Part shown: positions 23,902 to 32,202 of the stretch, in pieces
Position numbering within the stretch: the stretch's first letter is position 1
How the letters are laid out: every line of letters starts with the position of its first letter
Assembly (NCBI RefSeq): GCF_000952155.1
Contig: NZ_JYON01000013.1
Location: 62,001 to 126,000, forward strand
Direction of reading: 5' to 3'
Length of the DNA: 64,000 bases
From: Aliterella atlantica CENA595
GTDB taxonomy: Bacteria > Cyanobacteriota > Cyanobacteriia > Cyanobacteriales > Chroococcidiopsidaceae
The notes under the pieces: generated by a model
Database searches by the model: none
What the model was told of the DNA's origin: nothing
Seen by the model: only the letters and a program-made list of their open reading frames with translations
Program-made: the position numbers and the translations under genes

Positions 23902-24540
23902 TTATTTATTTGGCTGTGGAGTCATCCGCAGATAAGGCTTAACTTCTTGGTAGCCTTTGGGAAACTTCTCTTTTAGCACTTCTGGATCTTTCAAAGAAGG
24001 AACGATTACGCAGTCGCCGCCATCTTCCCAGTTAGCAGGAGTTGCTACGCTGTAGCCATCTGTTAGCTGCAATGAATCAATTACACGCAAAATCTCATCA
24101 AAATTGCGTCCGGTACTAGCAGGATAAGTAAATGTTAGGCGCAACTTCTTCTGCGGATCGATAATGAACACCGATCGCACTGTCAGAGTATTGTTAGCAT
24201 TTGGGTGGATCATGTCGTACAAGTCGGAGACTTTGCGATCTGGATCTGCCAATATTGGATAATTGAGTTTGGCGCCTTGAGTTTCTTCAATATCTCCCAC
24301 CCAGCCATTGTGAGATTCAACATTATCAACGCTTAACGCCAGCGCTTTAACATTACGCTTGTCAAATTCTGGTTTGAGATGGGCGACTTGTCCTAGTTCA
24401 GTAGTACAAACTGGGGTAAAGTCAGCGGGGTGAGAAAATAGTACAACCCAGCTATCACCTGCCCATTCGTAGAAGTCAATTTCGCCGTGTGTAGAAGCTT
24501 GTTTGAAGTTAGGGACTGTATCGCCTAATCTTAATGCCAT
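23902..24540 (-). CDS. 1-Cys peroxiredoxin (Prx6 type)
   Basis: A 212-residue AhpC/TSA-family peroxidase. The peroxidatic C45 lies in HPADFTPVCTTELG, and the long C-terminal domain with DGGDCVIVPSLKDPE and KPYLRMTPQP is diagnostic of the Prx6 group. A second Cys in GGDCV is not at the usual resolving position. It corresponds to the slr1198-type enzyme of Synechocystis. It reduces peroxides in the cytosol with an external thiol donor. The gene is monocistronic. Confidence 0.93.
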   Translation of the reverse strand: MALRLGDTVPNFKQASTHGEIDFYEWAGDSWVVLFSHPADFTPVCTTELGQVAHLKPEFDKRNVKALALSVDNVESHNGWVGDIEETQGAKLNYPILADPDRKVSDLYDMIHPNANNTLTVRSVFIIDPQKKLRLTFTYPASTGRNFDEILRVIDSLQLTDGYSVATPANWEDGGDCVIVPSLKDPEVLKEKFPKGYQEVKPYLRMTPQPNK

Positions 24541-24593
24541 GAATCTTTACCTCTGATCGATAATCCCATTTTTGATTACTTAGCGATCATTAC

Positions 24594-24618
24594 ACAAAAC
24601 TCCGGTTTTCCGACCGGA
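24594..24618 (-). terminator. Probable intrinsic terminator after the vapC module
   Basis: Inverted repeat TCCGGT / ACCGGA with a 6-base loop, followed on the minus strand by GTTTTG. It lies downstream of the antitoxin gene and upstream of the peroxiredoxin start, so it separates the two units. Confidence 0.6.
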
Positions 24619-24716
24619 CTGTAGCGGATTTCAACAAAATTTTAGGTAAAGGTTGTAGAGGGAATCCTTTTGAGTAAATTTACTCACACAAGAGGTCTCG
24701 TTGTCTAGCTATCCTA

Positions 24717-24905
24717 CTAGCTACTTTCCGTCTGCTGCTTTTGAGTTATTAGATCGCTATTTACTGACAAATTGACAACTTCTCTGCCACTTTCTGCTTG
24801 CCTCTTTTGCCAATCTGCAAACATTGCATCTAAGTCATAATTGAACGATTCTGCGTGTTTTTCACGAATTTTGTGAATTTCATCCAGAATTTCATTTTGC
24901 AACAT
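24717..24905 (-). CDS. Small putative antitoxin paired with a PIN-domain toxin
   Basis: A 62-residue charged protein: NEILDEIHKIREKHAESFNY, then DLDAMFADWQKRQAESGRE. Proteins of the EI..IR.....F.YD...M..D.....  type commonly lie just downstream of VapC-family genes in cyanobacteria, so it is read as the antitoxin. The gene order is toxin first, antitoxin second, with a 3-base gap. No ribbon-helix-helix or AbrB domain is visible. Confidence 0.7.
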   Translation of the reverse strand: MLQNEILDEIHKIREKHAESFNYDLDAMFADWQKRQAESGREVVNLSVNSDLITQKQQTESS

Positions 24906-24908
24906 CGT

Positions 24909-25382
24909 TTAACCTCCTAATAGTTCGTAGGGAGTACAAATTACGGGTAACTGGTAGCCAAAATCAAGGCTAATCTCTGCAAATTTTCTTTGGATTTGAG
25001 CATTGGCAATATGTTTACAGTTCCACGTTAGCAAGTAATCTAATCTGTGAACGGTTGCTGCCGCAATATAAACCGCATCATCGGCAGCTTTTGGAGGAAG
25101 ATTGCTACGACTGAGAAACTGCGCTGATAGACTTTGTACAGATTGATTAAGTTCTACTAATGGCAACCCATTGAGGATTTCCAGACGCTTAGTAGCAATC
25201 TCAGCATCTCCCCTCGCTACTTCATCTAGAACCACTTGTGAAACGTAAAGTTTGAATGCACTTCGACGAGAGTTCCACCAGTCTTTTGTAATTTCTATAT
25301 TTGCAGCTAGAATCAAGTGTTTGGTCGATCTAGCTGTGAGATAGCCTAATATACTGGTTTCAATATAGACAGTCTCGCTCAT
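24909..25382 (-). CDS. PIN-domain VapC-family toxin
   Basis: A 157-residue PIN-domain ribonuclease. The first acidic residue of the site is in VYIETSILGYL, where Glu replaces the usual Asp. KAADDAVYIAAATVHRLDYLLTWNCKHIAN supplies the later acidic residues (given here as two adjacent blocks, DDAVYIAAA and LLTWNCKHIAN). Conserved E in LDEVARGD completes the metal site. It probably cleaves RNA when freed from the small protein encoded next. The gene follows glmM by 9 bases on the same strand, so the promoter may be inside or upstream of glmM. Confidence 0.82.
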   Translation of the reverse strand: MSETVYIETSILGYLTARSTKHLILAANIEITKDWWNSRRSAFKLYVSQVVLDEVARGDAEIATKRLEILNGLPLVELNQSVQSLSAQFLSRSNLPPKAADDAVYIAAATVHRLDYLLTWNCKHIANAQIQRKFAEISLDFGYQLPVICTPYELLGG

Positions 25383-25391
25383 GGCTAAATA

Positions 25392-26849
25392 TTAACAGCC
25401 TAAATGCCTCTGCACTACCGATACTAGCTTTTCTGTCCAATGTTGAGTAAGAGCAGCATCAGCAGCTTCTACCATAACTCGAATTACTGGTTCGGTTCCT
25501 GACGCGCGCACTAAGATTCTACCCCGATCGCCCATATCTGTTTCTGCTTGCGCGATCGCACTTTGCACCGGAACGCAGTTTTGCCATCCCAAACGGCGAT
25601 CTCGATCTTCGACGCGCACGTTTTTGAGTATCTGTGGGTAGGTAGTAAAGCTTTGGGCTGCTAGCTCAGATAAGCTTACGCCTGTTTGCTTAACTAATGC
25701 TGCTACGTGTAAGGCTGTCAGCAATCCATCGCCAGTGACGCTGTAATGGTGACAAAGGATATGTCCCGATTGTTCGCCGCCTAGCATTGCACCCATGTTT
25801 TGCATTTGGGCTTGCACGTATTGATCGCCTACGGCTGTACGAATTAATTTGCCGCCTTGTTTTTCCCAAGCGCGTTCAAAACCAAGATTCGCCATGACTG
25901 TTGAGACAATCGTATTTCCTGGTAACTTTCCGGCTGCTTGCAGGCTTTGTCCCCATAAGTAGAGGATGTAATCGCCATTAATAGCATTACCCATGTTATC
26001 TACAGCTAGCACGCGATCGGCATCGCCATCAAAAGCAAAACCTATATCTGCATTATTTTCAATCACAGCAGCTTGCAACACAGCCAAATGAGTAGAACCG
26101 CAATTAACATTAATGCGATCGCCGTCTGCTTTATTATGCAGGCAAATTACTTCTGCGCCCATTTCCCGAAACGCTGCTGGGGCAATTCCTACCGCTGCAC
26201 CCCAAGCCAAATCTAAAACAATCCGCATTCCTTGCAGATTGAGCTTTGCTTGCAAGGGATTTTTAATGCCTGCTAAATAATCTCTGACTAATTCCGAGCG
26301 CGTGTAGTGCTGGGCTTTGGCTAATTTATTTGCTGGTAATACTCCCTTTCCCCGCAATCCGGCTTCAATTTCTTCTTGCAACCTTTGAGATAACTTTGCC
26401 CCATTAGCGCCAAAAAACTTGATCCCGTTGTCTTCCGGTGGATTGTGACTAGCAGAGATCATTACCCCGCCGATAGCATCGCTAATACTTGTTAAATAAG
26501 CGACGCAAGGAGTAGGACACAAGCCTAAATTCCATACTTCTATACCAGCAGATGTCAAACCAGAGCAAACAGCCATTGCTAGCATATCGCTAGAATTGCG
26601 CGAATCTTGTCCGACAATTACCACACCAGGGTTTCCAGAGTGTTTTTGCAATACTAATCCAGCCCAGAAGCCTACTTGCAATGCTAAAGGAGCGCCTAGT
26701 ATGTCTCCTACTCGTCCCCTAATCCCGTCAGTACCAAATAAAGCAGTTTTGGGCAAATTCAAGCTGTAAGTGCTGCTAGTAAAAAAATCAAAATCCCAAG
26801 ACAATGCTTGGGAATCGGCAGTTTGGGTTTTGATAGGGGACGTGACCAT
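25392..26849 (-). CDS. glmM: Phosphoglucosamine mutase
   Basis: A 485-residue alpha-D-phosphohexomutase that converts glucosamine 6-phosphate to glucosamine 1-phosphate for peptidoglycan precursors. The phosphoserine loop is [18 protein letters not shown], the metal site is [12 protein letters not shown], the sugar loop is [12 protein letters not shown] and the phosphate loop is [14 protein letters not shown]. The N-terminus begins with about 35 extra residues before [13 protein letters not shown], which is usual in cyanobacteria. The vapC-like gene follows 9 bases downstream. Confidence 0.93.
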   Translation of the reverse strand: MVTSPIKTQTADSQALSWDFDFFTSSTYSLNLPKTALFGTDGIRGRVGDILGAPLALQVGFWAGLVLQKHSGNPGVVIVGQDSRNSSDMLAMAVCSGLTSAGIEVWNLGLCPTPCVAYLTSISDAIGGVMISASHNPPEDNGIKFFGANGAKLSQRLQEEIEAGLRGKGVLPANKLAKAQHYTRSELVRDYLAGIKNPLQAKLNLQGMRIVLDLAWGAAVGIAPAAFREMGAEVICLHNKADGDRINVNCGSTHLAVLQAAVIENNADIGFAFDGDADRVLAVDNMGNAINGDYILYLWGQSLQAAGKLPGNTIVSTVMANLGFERAWEKQGGKLIRTAVGDQYVQAQMQNMGAMLGGEQSGHILCHHYSVTGDGLLTALHVAALVKQTGVSLSELAAQSFTTYPQILKNVRVEDRDRRLGWQNCVPVQSAIAQAETDMGDRGRILVRASGTEPVIRVMVEAADAALTQHWTEKLVSVVQRHLGC

Positions 26850-27051
26850 AATTTAACTCCACACACAACACGCGCACACGGGAAGAGGATAACACTTTCT
26901 GCTAATTTTGCAAAAGTTATATCGACCATGACTTAGGTATATATACTTCTAGCATTGACAGTAAGCCTTGCACATTAACCTTCTGTAGGAATTTTCCTCT
27001 TTCCTCTAAATCTTTCCCTGACTTTGACAAAAACTAACTCTCTCCACAAAT

Positions 27052-27351
27052 CTATAGTCCTACTTCAGCAAGTAATGGCTGCATAGTCTCCCAAGTTAGC
27101 CCTTGCTGGATATAACGAGGTGATTCTGGATTATAAGGACTAGCTACTCTGTCGATGTTGAGAATTTTTGCTCTTTCTGAAATTACTGGAATATCAGGAT
27201 CGAATGCTGTTGGACGCATCAAAGAACTAGAAAAACCCTTAAAAATGGCAATGGTGTCTTGCTCTTGAGCAATTTCTACATCCACAATTAAGACTTCATG
27301 AGGCTTTTTGATAGTGTATTGTTCTAGACGTTTACCAACAGCAAGATCCAT
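27052..27351 (-). CDS. Conserved cyanobacterial/plastid protein, DUF7734-like
   Basis: A 99-residue protein with no signal or membrane segment. The sequence YTIKKPHEVLIVDVEIAQEQ, then DTIAIFKGFSSSLMRPTAFD and an IDRVASPYNPESPRYIQQGL tail resembles a conserved family shared by cyanobacteria and plant plastids, which I believe is DUF7734. Function unknown. It lies 15 bases downstream of the DUF3177-like gene on the same strand, so the two are probably co-transcribed. Confidence 0.6.
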   Translation of the reverse strand: MDLAVGKRLEQYTIKKPHEVLIVDVEIAQEQDTIAIFKGFSSSLMRPTAFDPDIPVISERAKILNIDRVASPYNPESPRYIQQGLTWETMQPLLAEVGL

Positions 27352-27365
27352 ATATCACCTTAGTA

Positions 27366-27962
27366 TTACTGGGGAATTGCCGATCGCCCTTGCTTGCCGA
27401 GCTTGATAAAGACAAAATAAATCAAGCAACCGACATAAAAGATTAGACCTGCATAACCTAGAAAGCCTAAGAAGCCAACCTGGGTATTGGGATGGAAATA
27501 TTCTTTAAATAGTAAAGGCGGTTCCAAAAAGGTGCGACAAAAAGAGCCAGCGAGCGCTTCTTGAGAAAAAGCGCACTGTAAAAACGGTAAAGTTGCGATC
27601 GCTCCTATTACCGTATAGATAGAAATTGCCCACCGCCAAGCATTGAAACATAGCTTCAAAGGACCTGATGGGCGATCGGCGATTTCTTCATTTAGGTCTA
27701 CCCAAAACCACAATGAGATCGGGATCAAAATCCGCGCCATAATCCCAGAAATAAAGCCAGCTGGTATAGCCGCCATCAATAAATATACTGAGATTGCTAG
27801 TAAACTAGATACTCGCCAGTAGATAGTTAACAAGCGGGCGATCGCATCTGCTTTTTGAGCAAACGCCCAAATCAGCAATATGAGCGGGATAATAACTGTA
27901 AATAGTACCGCTAGACGGTAATCTGTCCAAATTAGGGAGCGCAGCCAAACAGGATCTTGCAT
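27366..27962 (-). CDS. DUF3177 family membrane protein
   Basis: A 198-residue integral membrane protein with about five hydrophobic helices (residues 12-35, 40-70, 70-90, 105-130 and 160-190). The start MQDPVWLRSLIWTDYRLAVL and the ending are typical of the cyanobacteria-specific DUF3177 family, whose function is not known. SGPLKLCFNAWRW lies in a cytoplasmic or lumenal loop. It precedes the DUF7734-like gene by 14 bases. Confidence 0.8.
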   Translation of the reverse strand: MQDPVWLRSLIWTDYRLAVLFTVIIPLILLIWAFAQKADAIARLLTIYWRVSSLLAISVYLLMAAIPAGFISGIMARILIPISLWFWVDLNEEIADRPSGPLKLCFNAWRWAISIYTVIGAIATLPFLQCAFSQEALAGSFCRTFLEPPLLFKEYFHPNTQVGFLGFLGYAGLIFYVGCLIYFVFIKLGKQGRSAIPQ

Positions 27963-28086
27963 AAAAATAGTTTTGAGCTTTGAATTTTGAGTTTTGAGTT
28001 GAAGAAAGTAGTTTTAAGTTTTTTTGGGTTTTTCGTTTTAAATATTAACTTTTTCCCGTTCCCCTTTTCCTCAAGGGTTATGGCAT

Positions 28087-28127
28087 AAAAAAAGCAACGA
28101 GGTACGTTGTTAGCGTCCTAGTTGCTT
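28087..28127 (-). terminator. Intrinsic terminator of cp12
   Basis: On the minus strand AAGCAAC pairs with GTTGCTT, with further AGG/CCT pairing inside, followed by a run of seven T. It lies 37 bases after the cp12 stop. Confidence 0.88.
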
Positions 28128-28163
28128 GGAAATAGACGGGCTGCTAGCAACCCGCTATAGCTA

Positions 28164-28385
28164 CTAATCTTCGTACAGTCGGCATTCAGCAGCTTCAGGA
28201 TTGTCGTCGCAATACTGTTCTAAGGAGTTCTTGGGTTTAACTTGACGCTTGTGTGATGCTTCTGCTTGTAATTCTTCTACTGCATCCCAAGCTGCGGCGC
28301 ACTCGCTTGAGTTTTCGCCCTTGGTATCGCAAACGGTGCGGGCTTGGTCTCTTTCGTCTTCGATTTGTTGGTTGATGTTGGTCAT
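28164..28385 (-). CDS. cp12: CP12, redox regulator of the Calvin-Benson cycle
   Basis: A 73-residue intrinsically disordered protein that links GAPDH and phosphoribulokinase into an inactive complex in the dark. Both redox Cys pairs are present: C19/C29 (TVCDTKGENSSECAAAWD) and C59/C68 (QYCDDNPEAAECRLYED). The AWDAVEEL core and C-terminal ECRLYED are hallmarks. The ATG at 28385 is chosen because it gives the canonical length; an in-frame upstream extension is not part of the family. It has its own terminator and a leader of about 150 bases upstream, so it is monocistronic. Confidence 0.95.
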   Translation of the reverse strand: MTNINQQIEDERDQARTVCDTKGENSSECAAAWDAVEELQAEASHKRQVKPKNSLEQYCDDNPEAAECRLYED

Positions 28386-28695
28386 AGATTTGTTTGTAAT
28401 GGTATTTCTTCCTAGTATAAGAAAACTTTGAGTTTGAAAGGTTCCAGGAGCCATACTACTGCAAAAATATTGCTCTGTGCTTACTACCAAAGTCAGACAA
28501 TTGCTGCGAAAGTGCGATTTTCCACTTGCCGATGTCAATTAATGTTGCAGTATTACTCCTTCTTAGTAGTACAAGTAAATATACTTTAGTATCAAAATCG
28601 CTCTTTATGTTTTAACATTTCTCCTCTAGCGATCGCATCAGCAATGTACAACCAAAAAGTCATCATATTTTTAGATATGTTGGTGATATTAGCAA

Positions 28696-29922
28696 ATGGT
28701 GGAACCTATGGCACAAATGCAGTGGGCTAATGCCCTATCTAATCGTTCTTCTTTAGAAGCTGCTGTTGCAGATGTATCAGAACGTGCAGCTTCTTTGTTA
28801 CCAGCGCCAGCCGATTTAGGGCTGGTATTTATTTCGGCTGCTTTTGCTAGCGAGTATCCCCGTCTCCTACCTTTGCTGCGAGAACAACTACCAGATGTCA
28901 AAGCGATCGTTGGTTGTGGCGGTGGGGGAATTGTTGGGATGTCCAAATGGGGACAAATGCAAGAACTTGAGGATGCACCAGCTTTGAGTTTGAGTTTAGC
29001 CTGCTTGCCAGATGTTCAGGTGCAAGCGTTTCATATTGTATCTGAGGAGTTACCCGATCTCGATAGTCCTCCTAATAGATGGGTAGAGGCGATTGGTGTC
29101 GAACCATCTCCCACACCGCAATTTATTTTATTATCCGACCCGTTTTCAGCGAAGATTAACGATTTGTTGCAAGGCTTAGATTTTGCTTATCCAGGTTCAG
29201 TTAGTGTGGGCGGATTAGCTAGCGGTAGCTCAACCCCTGGGCGTACTGGATTATTTTGTAATAATCGCCTTTATCGTGAGGGTACTGTAGGTGTCGCATT
29301 AAGCGGCAATATCGTCTTAGAAACTATTGTGGCGCAAGGATGCCGACCAATTGGCAAGCCTTATCAAGTTACTGCTTGCGATCGCAATATCATCCTAGAA
29401 ATTGACGAACAACCGCCTTTGGTATTGCTGCGACAACTAATTGAAAGTTTAAGCGAAGAAGATCGCCTACTCGCGCAGACAGCTTTATTTATTGGCGTAG
29501 TCCGCGATGAATTTAAGCTGGAATTAGAGCAAGGAGACTTTTTAATTCGCAATTTGCTAGGTGTAGATCCTAATATAGGCGCAATTGCGATCGGCGATCG
29601 CATTCGTCCAGGACAACGCATTCAATTTCATCTGCGCGATGCTCAAACTTCGGCTGAAGATTTGGAATGGTTGTTACAAAAGTATCAAAAACACAATCAA
29701 TCTCAACCCGCACCCGTAGGTGCGTTGATGTTCTCCTGTTTGGGTAGAGGTGAGGGCTTATATGGCAAACCAAATTTTGATTCTCAGTTATTTAAGCGTT
29801 ATTTGGACAATATTCCGCTAGGTGGGTTCTTTTGCAGCGGTGAAATTGGTCCTGTGGGCGGTAGCACATTTTTACACGGCTATACGTCTGTTTTTGGCAT
29901 TTGTCGTCAGGTAGGTACGTAG
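28696..29922 (+). CDS. FIST-domain protein
   Basis: A 408-residue protein with FIST_N (about 40-240) and FIST_C (about 250-390) domains, which bind small ligands such as amino acids and usually work with signalling proteins. Family blocks are AIVGCGGGGIVGMSKWG, YPGSVSVGGLASGSS, PIGKPYQVTACDRN and a C-terminal GGFFCSGEIGPVGGSTFLHG. It stands alone here rather than fused to a kinase or cyclase. The start ATG at 28696 has a second in-frame ATG four codons on. Its ligand is unknown. Confidence 0.88.
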   Translation: MVEPMAQMQWANALSNRSSLEAAVADVSERAASLLPAPADLGLVFISAAFASEYPRLLPLLREQLPDVKAIVGCGGGGIVGMSKWGQMQELEDAPALSLSLACLPDVQVQAFHIVSEELPDLDSPPNRWVEAIGVEPSPTPQFILLSDPFSAKINDLLQGLDFAYPGSVSVGGLASGSSTPGRTGLFCNNRLYREGTVGVALSGNIVLETIVAQGCRPIGKPYQVTACDRNIILEIDEQPPLVLLRQLIESLSEEDRLLAQTALFIGVVRDEFKLELEQGDFLIRNLLGVDPNIGAIAIGDRIRPGQRIQFHLRDAQTSAEDLEWLLQKYQKHNQSQPAPVGALMFSCLGRGEGLYGKPNFDSQLFKRYLDNIPLGGFFCSGEIGPVGGSTFLHGYTSVFGICRQVGT

Positions 29923-30026
29923 GGGGCGGCATTTTTGGGAAGAAGGATTCATCCCAAAAGATACCTTCGCAATACATTGCGCCCTTACCCTCACAGCAGC
30001 ATTGTTTTATTTTTGGAGGATAAATT

Positions 30027-30662
30027 TTGTCGCCCGTTCGAGTTCGCCAGCACGTAAATCCACTAGCAATTAAGTACATAAAACCGATCGCACCGTTGGA
30101 TTGGGAAAAAATTTACGCCCAACCGCATCAACCTCTGCATCTAGATATTGGCTGCGCTAGAGGGCAATTTTTGATGAGTATGGCAAGTTTAACGCCAGAA
30201 TGGAACTTTCTCGGCTTAGAAATCCGCGAACCTTTGGTAGAAGAAGCGATCGCTATTACCAATAAATTAAATCTAACTAATTTGCATTTCCTATTTTGCA
30301 ATGTCAATAATTCCCTTGCGCCGCTACTAAAATCCTTACTTCCAGGCACTTTACAACGAGTAACCATTCAATTTCCCGATCCTTGGTTCAAAAATCGTCA
30401 CGCCAAAAGGCGCTTGGTACAGCCGCAATTAGTCGCAGAACTTGCCACTTATCTTAGTCCTGGTAGTATGGTGTTTTTGCAGTCAGATATTGAGCCATTG
30501 CTAGTAGAAATGAGCGATCGCTTTGTCCAGCATCCAGATTTTATCTGCCAAAGTCAAGATCCCTTGCTTACGCCCAACCCTTTACCAGTACAGACAGAAA
30601 GAGAACAAACAACTTTAGCGCGTGGGGAAGCTGTTTATCGGGCTGTATTTACTCGCCGTTAA
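30027..30662 (+). CDS. trmB: tRNA (guanine-N7-)-methyltransferase
   Basis: A 211-residue SAM-dependent enzyme that methylates G46 of tRNA. The SAM loop is LDIGCARGQFL, GLEIREPLVEEA holds the acidic ribose contact, and the catalytic block is IQFPDPWFKNRHAKRR. The start is a TTG at 30027 with a good ribosome site, GGAGGA, about 6 bases upstream, and it yields the expected N-terminus VRVRQHVNPL. The stop overlaps that of the convergent glycosyltransferase gene by four bases. Confidence 0.93.
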   Translation: MSPVRVRQHVNPLAIKYIKPIAPLDWEKIYAQPHQPLHLDIGCARGQFLMSMASLTPEWNFLGLEIREPLVEEAIAITNKLNLTNLHFLFCNVNNSLAPLLKSLLPGTLQRVTIQFPDPWFKNRHAKRRLVQPQLVAELATYLSPGSMVFLQSDIEPLLVEMSDRFVQHPDFICQSQDPLLTPNPLPVQTEREQTTLARGEAVYRAVFTRR

Positions 30663-32161
30663 ATCCAGTTAGGCAAAAATTGCTTTACCCAAGCAGGTAA
30701 TTGGGCGTAATTGAAGTAAGGTAAACGCAGCCTGTAAGCTTCTAACGATAACGGTAATCCTAGATAAATTGGCATCCAGAAAACGAAAGCTGCAAGAATA
30801 ACGAAGATAATTGTTACGCCTAGCGCCCGTAGCTGTGGACGATAACTTTCCAGCCAACGATCTACAAAAAAAGCGATCGCCAGTCCCGAAAATACTGAAG
30901 CGCCCATATAGTGATAAATAAAGACGCAGCGAGTAACAGGAACCCAAGGAAGCAAGTTAGCTAGCCAATTGAGAGTTAAATACAGGACAATCCAATTGTC
31001 GGTTATGTGGCGATCGCTTGTTTGGCTAAATATATTTGTTTTTGGTGTCCAACTATGACGCAATAGCAGCCACAGCATATAAAAAATTGCTGCTGTAGAT
31101 AGCCACCACAAGGCTGGATTACCCATAGCATGAACGTCATAAATGATTTTTGCCGCACCTGCAGGTAAGGCTGGAGTTGTAAAGGACAATGGTTCTGTTG
31201 TGGAACTTGCAGTTTTATAAAAGTAAGCTACGGGGCGCAGCATGAATAACCAGGTGTACCAATCCGAACAATATGGATGTACGTTTGCCCCATCGCCAAT
31301 TCTTTCGTGGTAGGACAAAATTTGGTATTGCATCTCCCAGAAGTTCGGCTTAGGGTTTTGCTGCAAGTGGGGAATCCAAGCAAGGCTGTAAACTGCAACG
31401 GGAATAATGGCTAAATAAACTAATATATGTCCGATTTTAAGCTGAGTTAGGTTTTGCAGGGGTGAAGCGTTGGGGCGAGTTGCGTATGTATTTCTGAGTG
31501 GTTTTACCCAGCTTATAACCCATGCTGCTAGCCAAATTAAATAAGCCCCCAGTAGGAACCATAAGCCGTTCCACTTAATTGCTGCTGAAGCACCGAACCA
31601 CACGCCAGCAAGCGCTAGAAATAGGCTGCGTTTCCTGTTATGCGATTTGAGTCCTAATAACAAAAACAACTGCCCTAGCAGCCCAAAAATCACTAGGTAG
31701 ATGTTGTTTAAAGCGTAGCGGGACTCTACTAAGAACAAGCCATCTGTAGCAGCAAATAAAGCCGCGATTAAAGCGTAGTTGCGACGATTGCTAATTTGAT
31801 AAGCGATCGCTGCTATAACTAGGGGGATAAACGAACCTGTAAAAGCATTGATCCAGCGGTAACTCCAAGTAGAACGCACTGAACCTGTAAGATTATTGAT
31901 TGTATCTTGCCCGAAGGGAAGATGGCTGCCGAGCCAAATGCCAACAGCGATAATATATTGGCTTAAAGGTGGGTGAGCGTTAAAAAATTGCGTATTGGTG
32001 AGATAGTTGTTGGCGAATTTAGCGTAATATACCTCATCAAACACGAAGGTATTAAATCGCCCTAACCCCCAAAATCTAAGGAAAAGCGACAGTAAAAATA
32101 TGATTGCTAACCCAATCCGAAACCAGTTATCTGATTCAGGGCGGTTGTGAGAGTAAGTCAT
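30659..32161 (-). CDS. PMT-family dolichyl-phosphate-mannose-type glycosyltransferase
   Basis: A 500-residue polytopic membrane protein of the GT39 (protein O-mannosyltransferase) family with about ten hydrophobic helices. The catalytic acidic pair is in FVFDEVYYAKFANNYL near residue 40, and NAHPPLSQYIIAVGIWLGS follows in the first large loop, both diagnostic. The second part has YHERIGDGANVHPYCSDWYTW. It would transfer a sugar from a polyprenyl carrier to a protein or glycan on the outer face of the membrane. The acceptor is unknown. Confidence 0.88.
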   Translation of the reverse strand: MTYSHNRPESDNWFRIGLAIIFLLSLFLRFWGLGRFNTFVFDEVYYAKFANNYLTNTQFFNAHPPLSQYIIAVGIWLGSHLPFGQDTINNLTGSVRSTWSYRWINAFTGSFIPLVIAAIAYQISNRRNYALIAALFAATDGLFLVESRYALNNIYLVIFGLLGQLFLLLGLKSHNRKRSLFLALAGVWFGASAAIKWNGLWFLLGAYLIWLAAWVISWVKPLRNTYATRPNASPLQNLTQLKIGHILVYLAIIPVAVYSLAWIPHLQQNPKPNFWEMQYQILSYHERIGDGANVHPYCSDWYTWLFMLRPVAYFYKTASSTTEPLSFTTPALPAGAAKIIYDVHAMGNPALWWLSTAAIFYMLWLLLRHSWTPKTNIFSQTSDRHITDNWIVLYLTLNWLANLLPWVPVTRCVFIYHYMGASVFSGLAIAFFVDRWLESYRPQLRALGVTIIFVILAAFVFWMPIYLGLPLSLEAYRLRLPYFNYAQLPAWVKQFLPNWI

Positions 32162-32202
32162 AAGCAGAAAAACAAGGGCAAGCTAAATTATCAGGCATAA
32201 GT

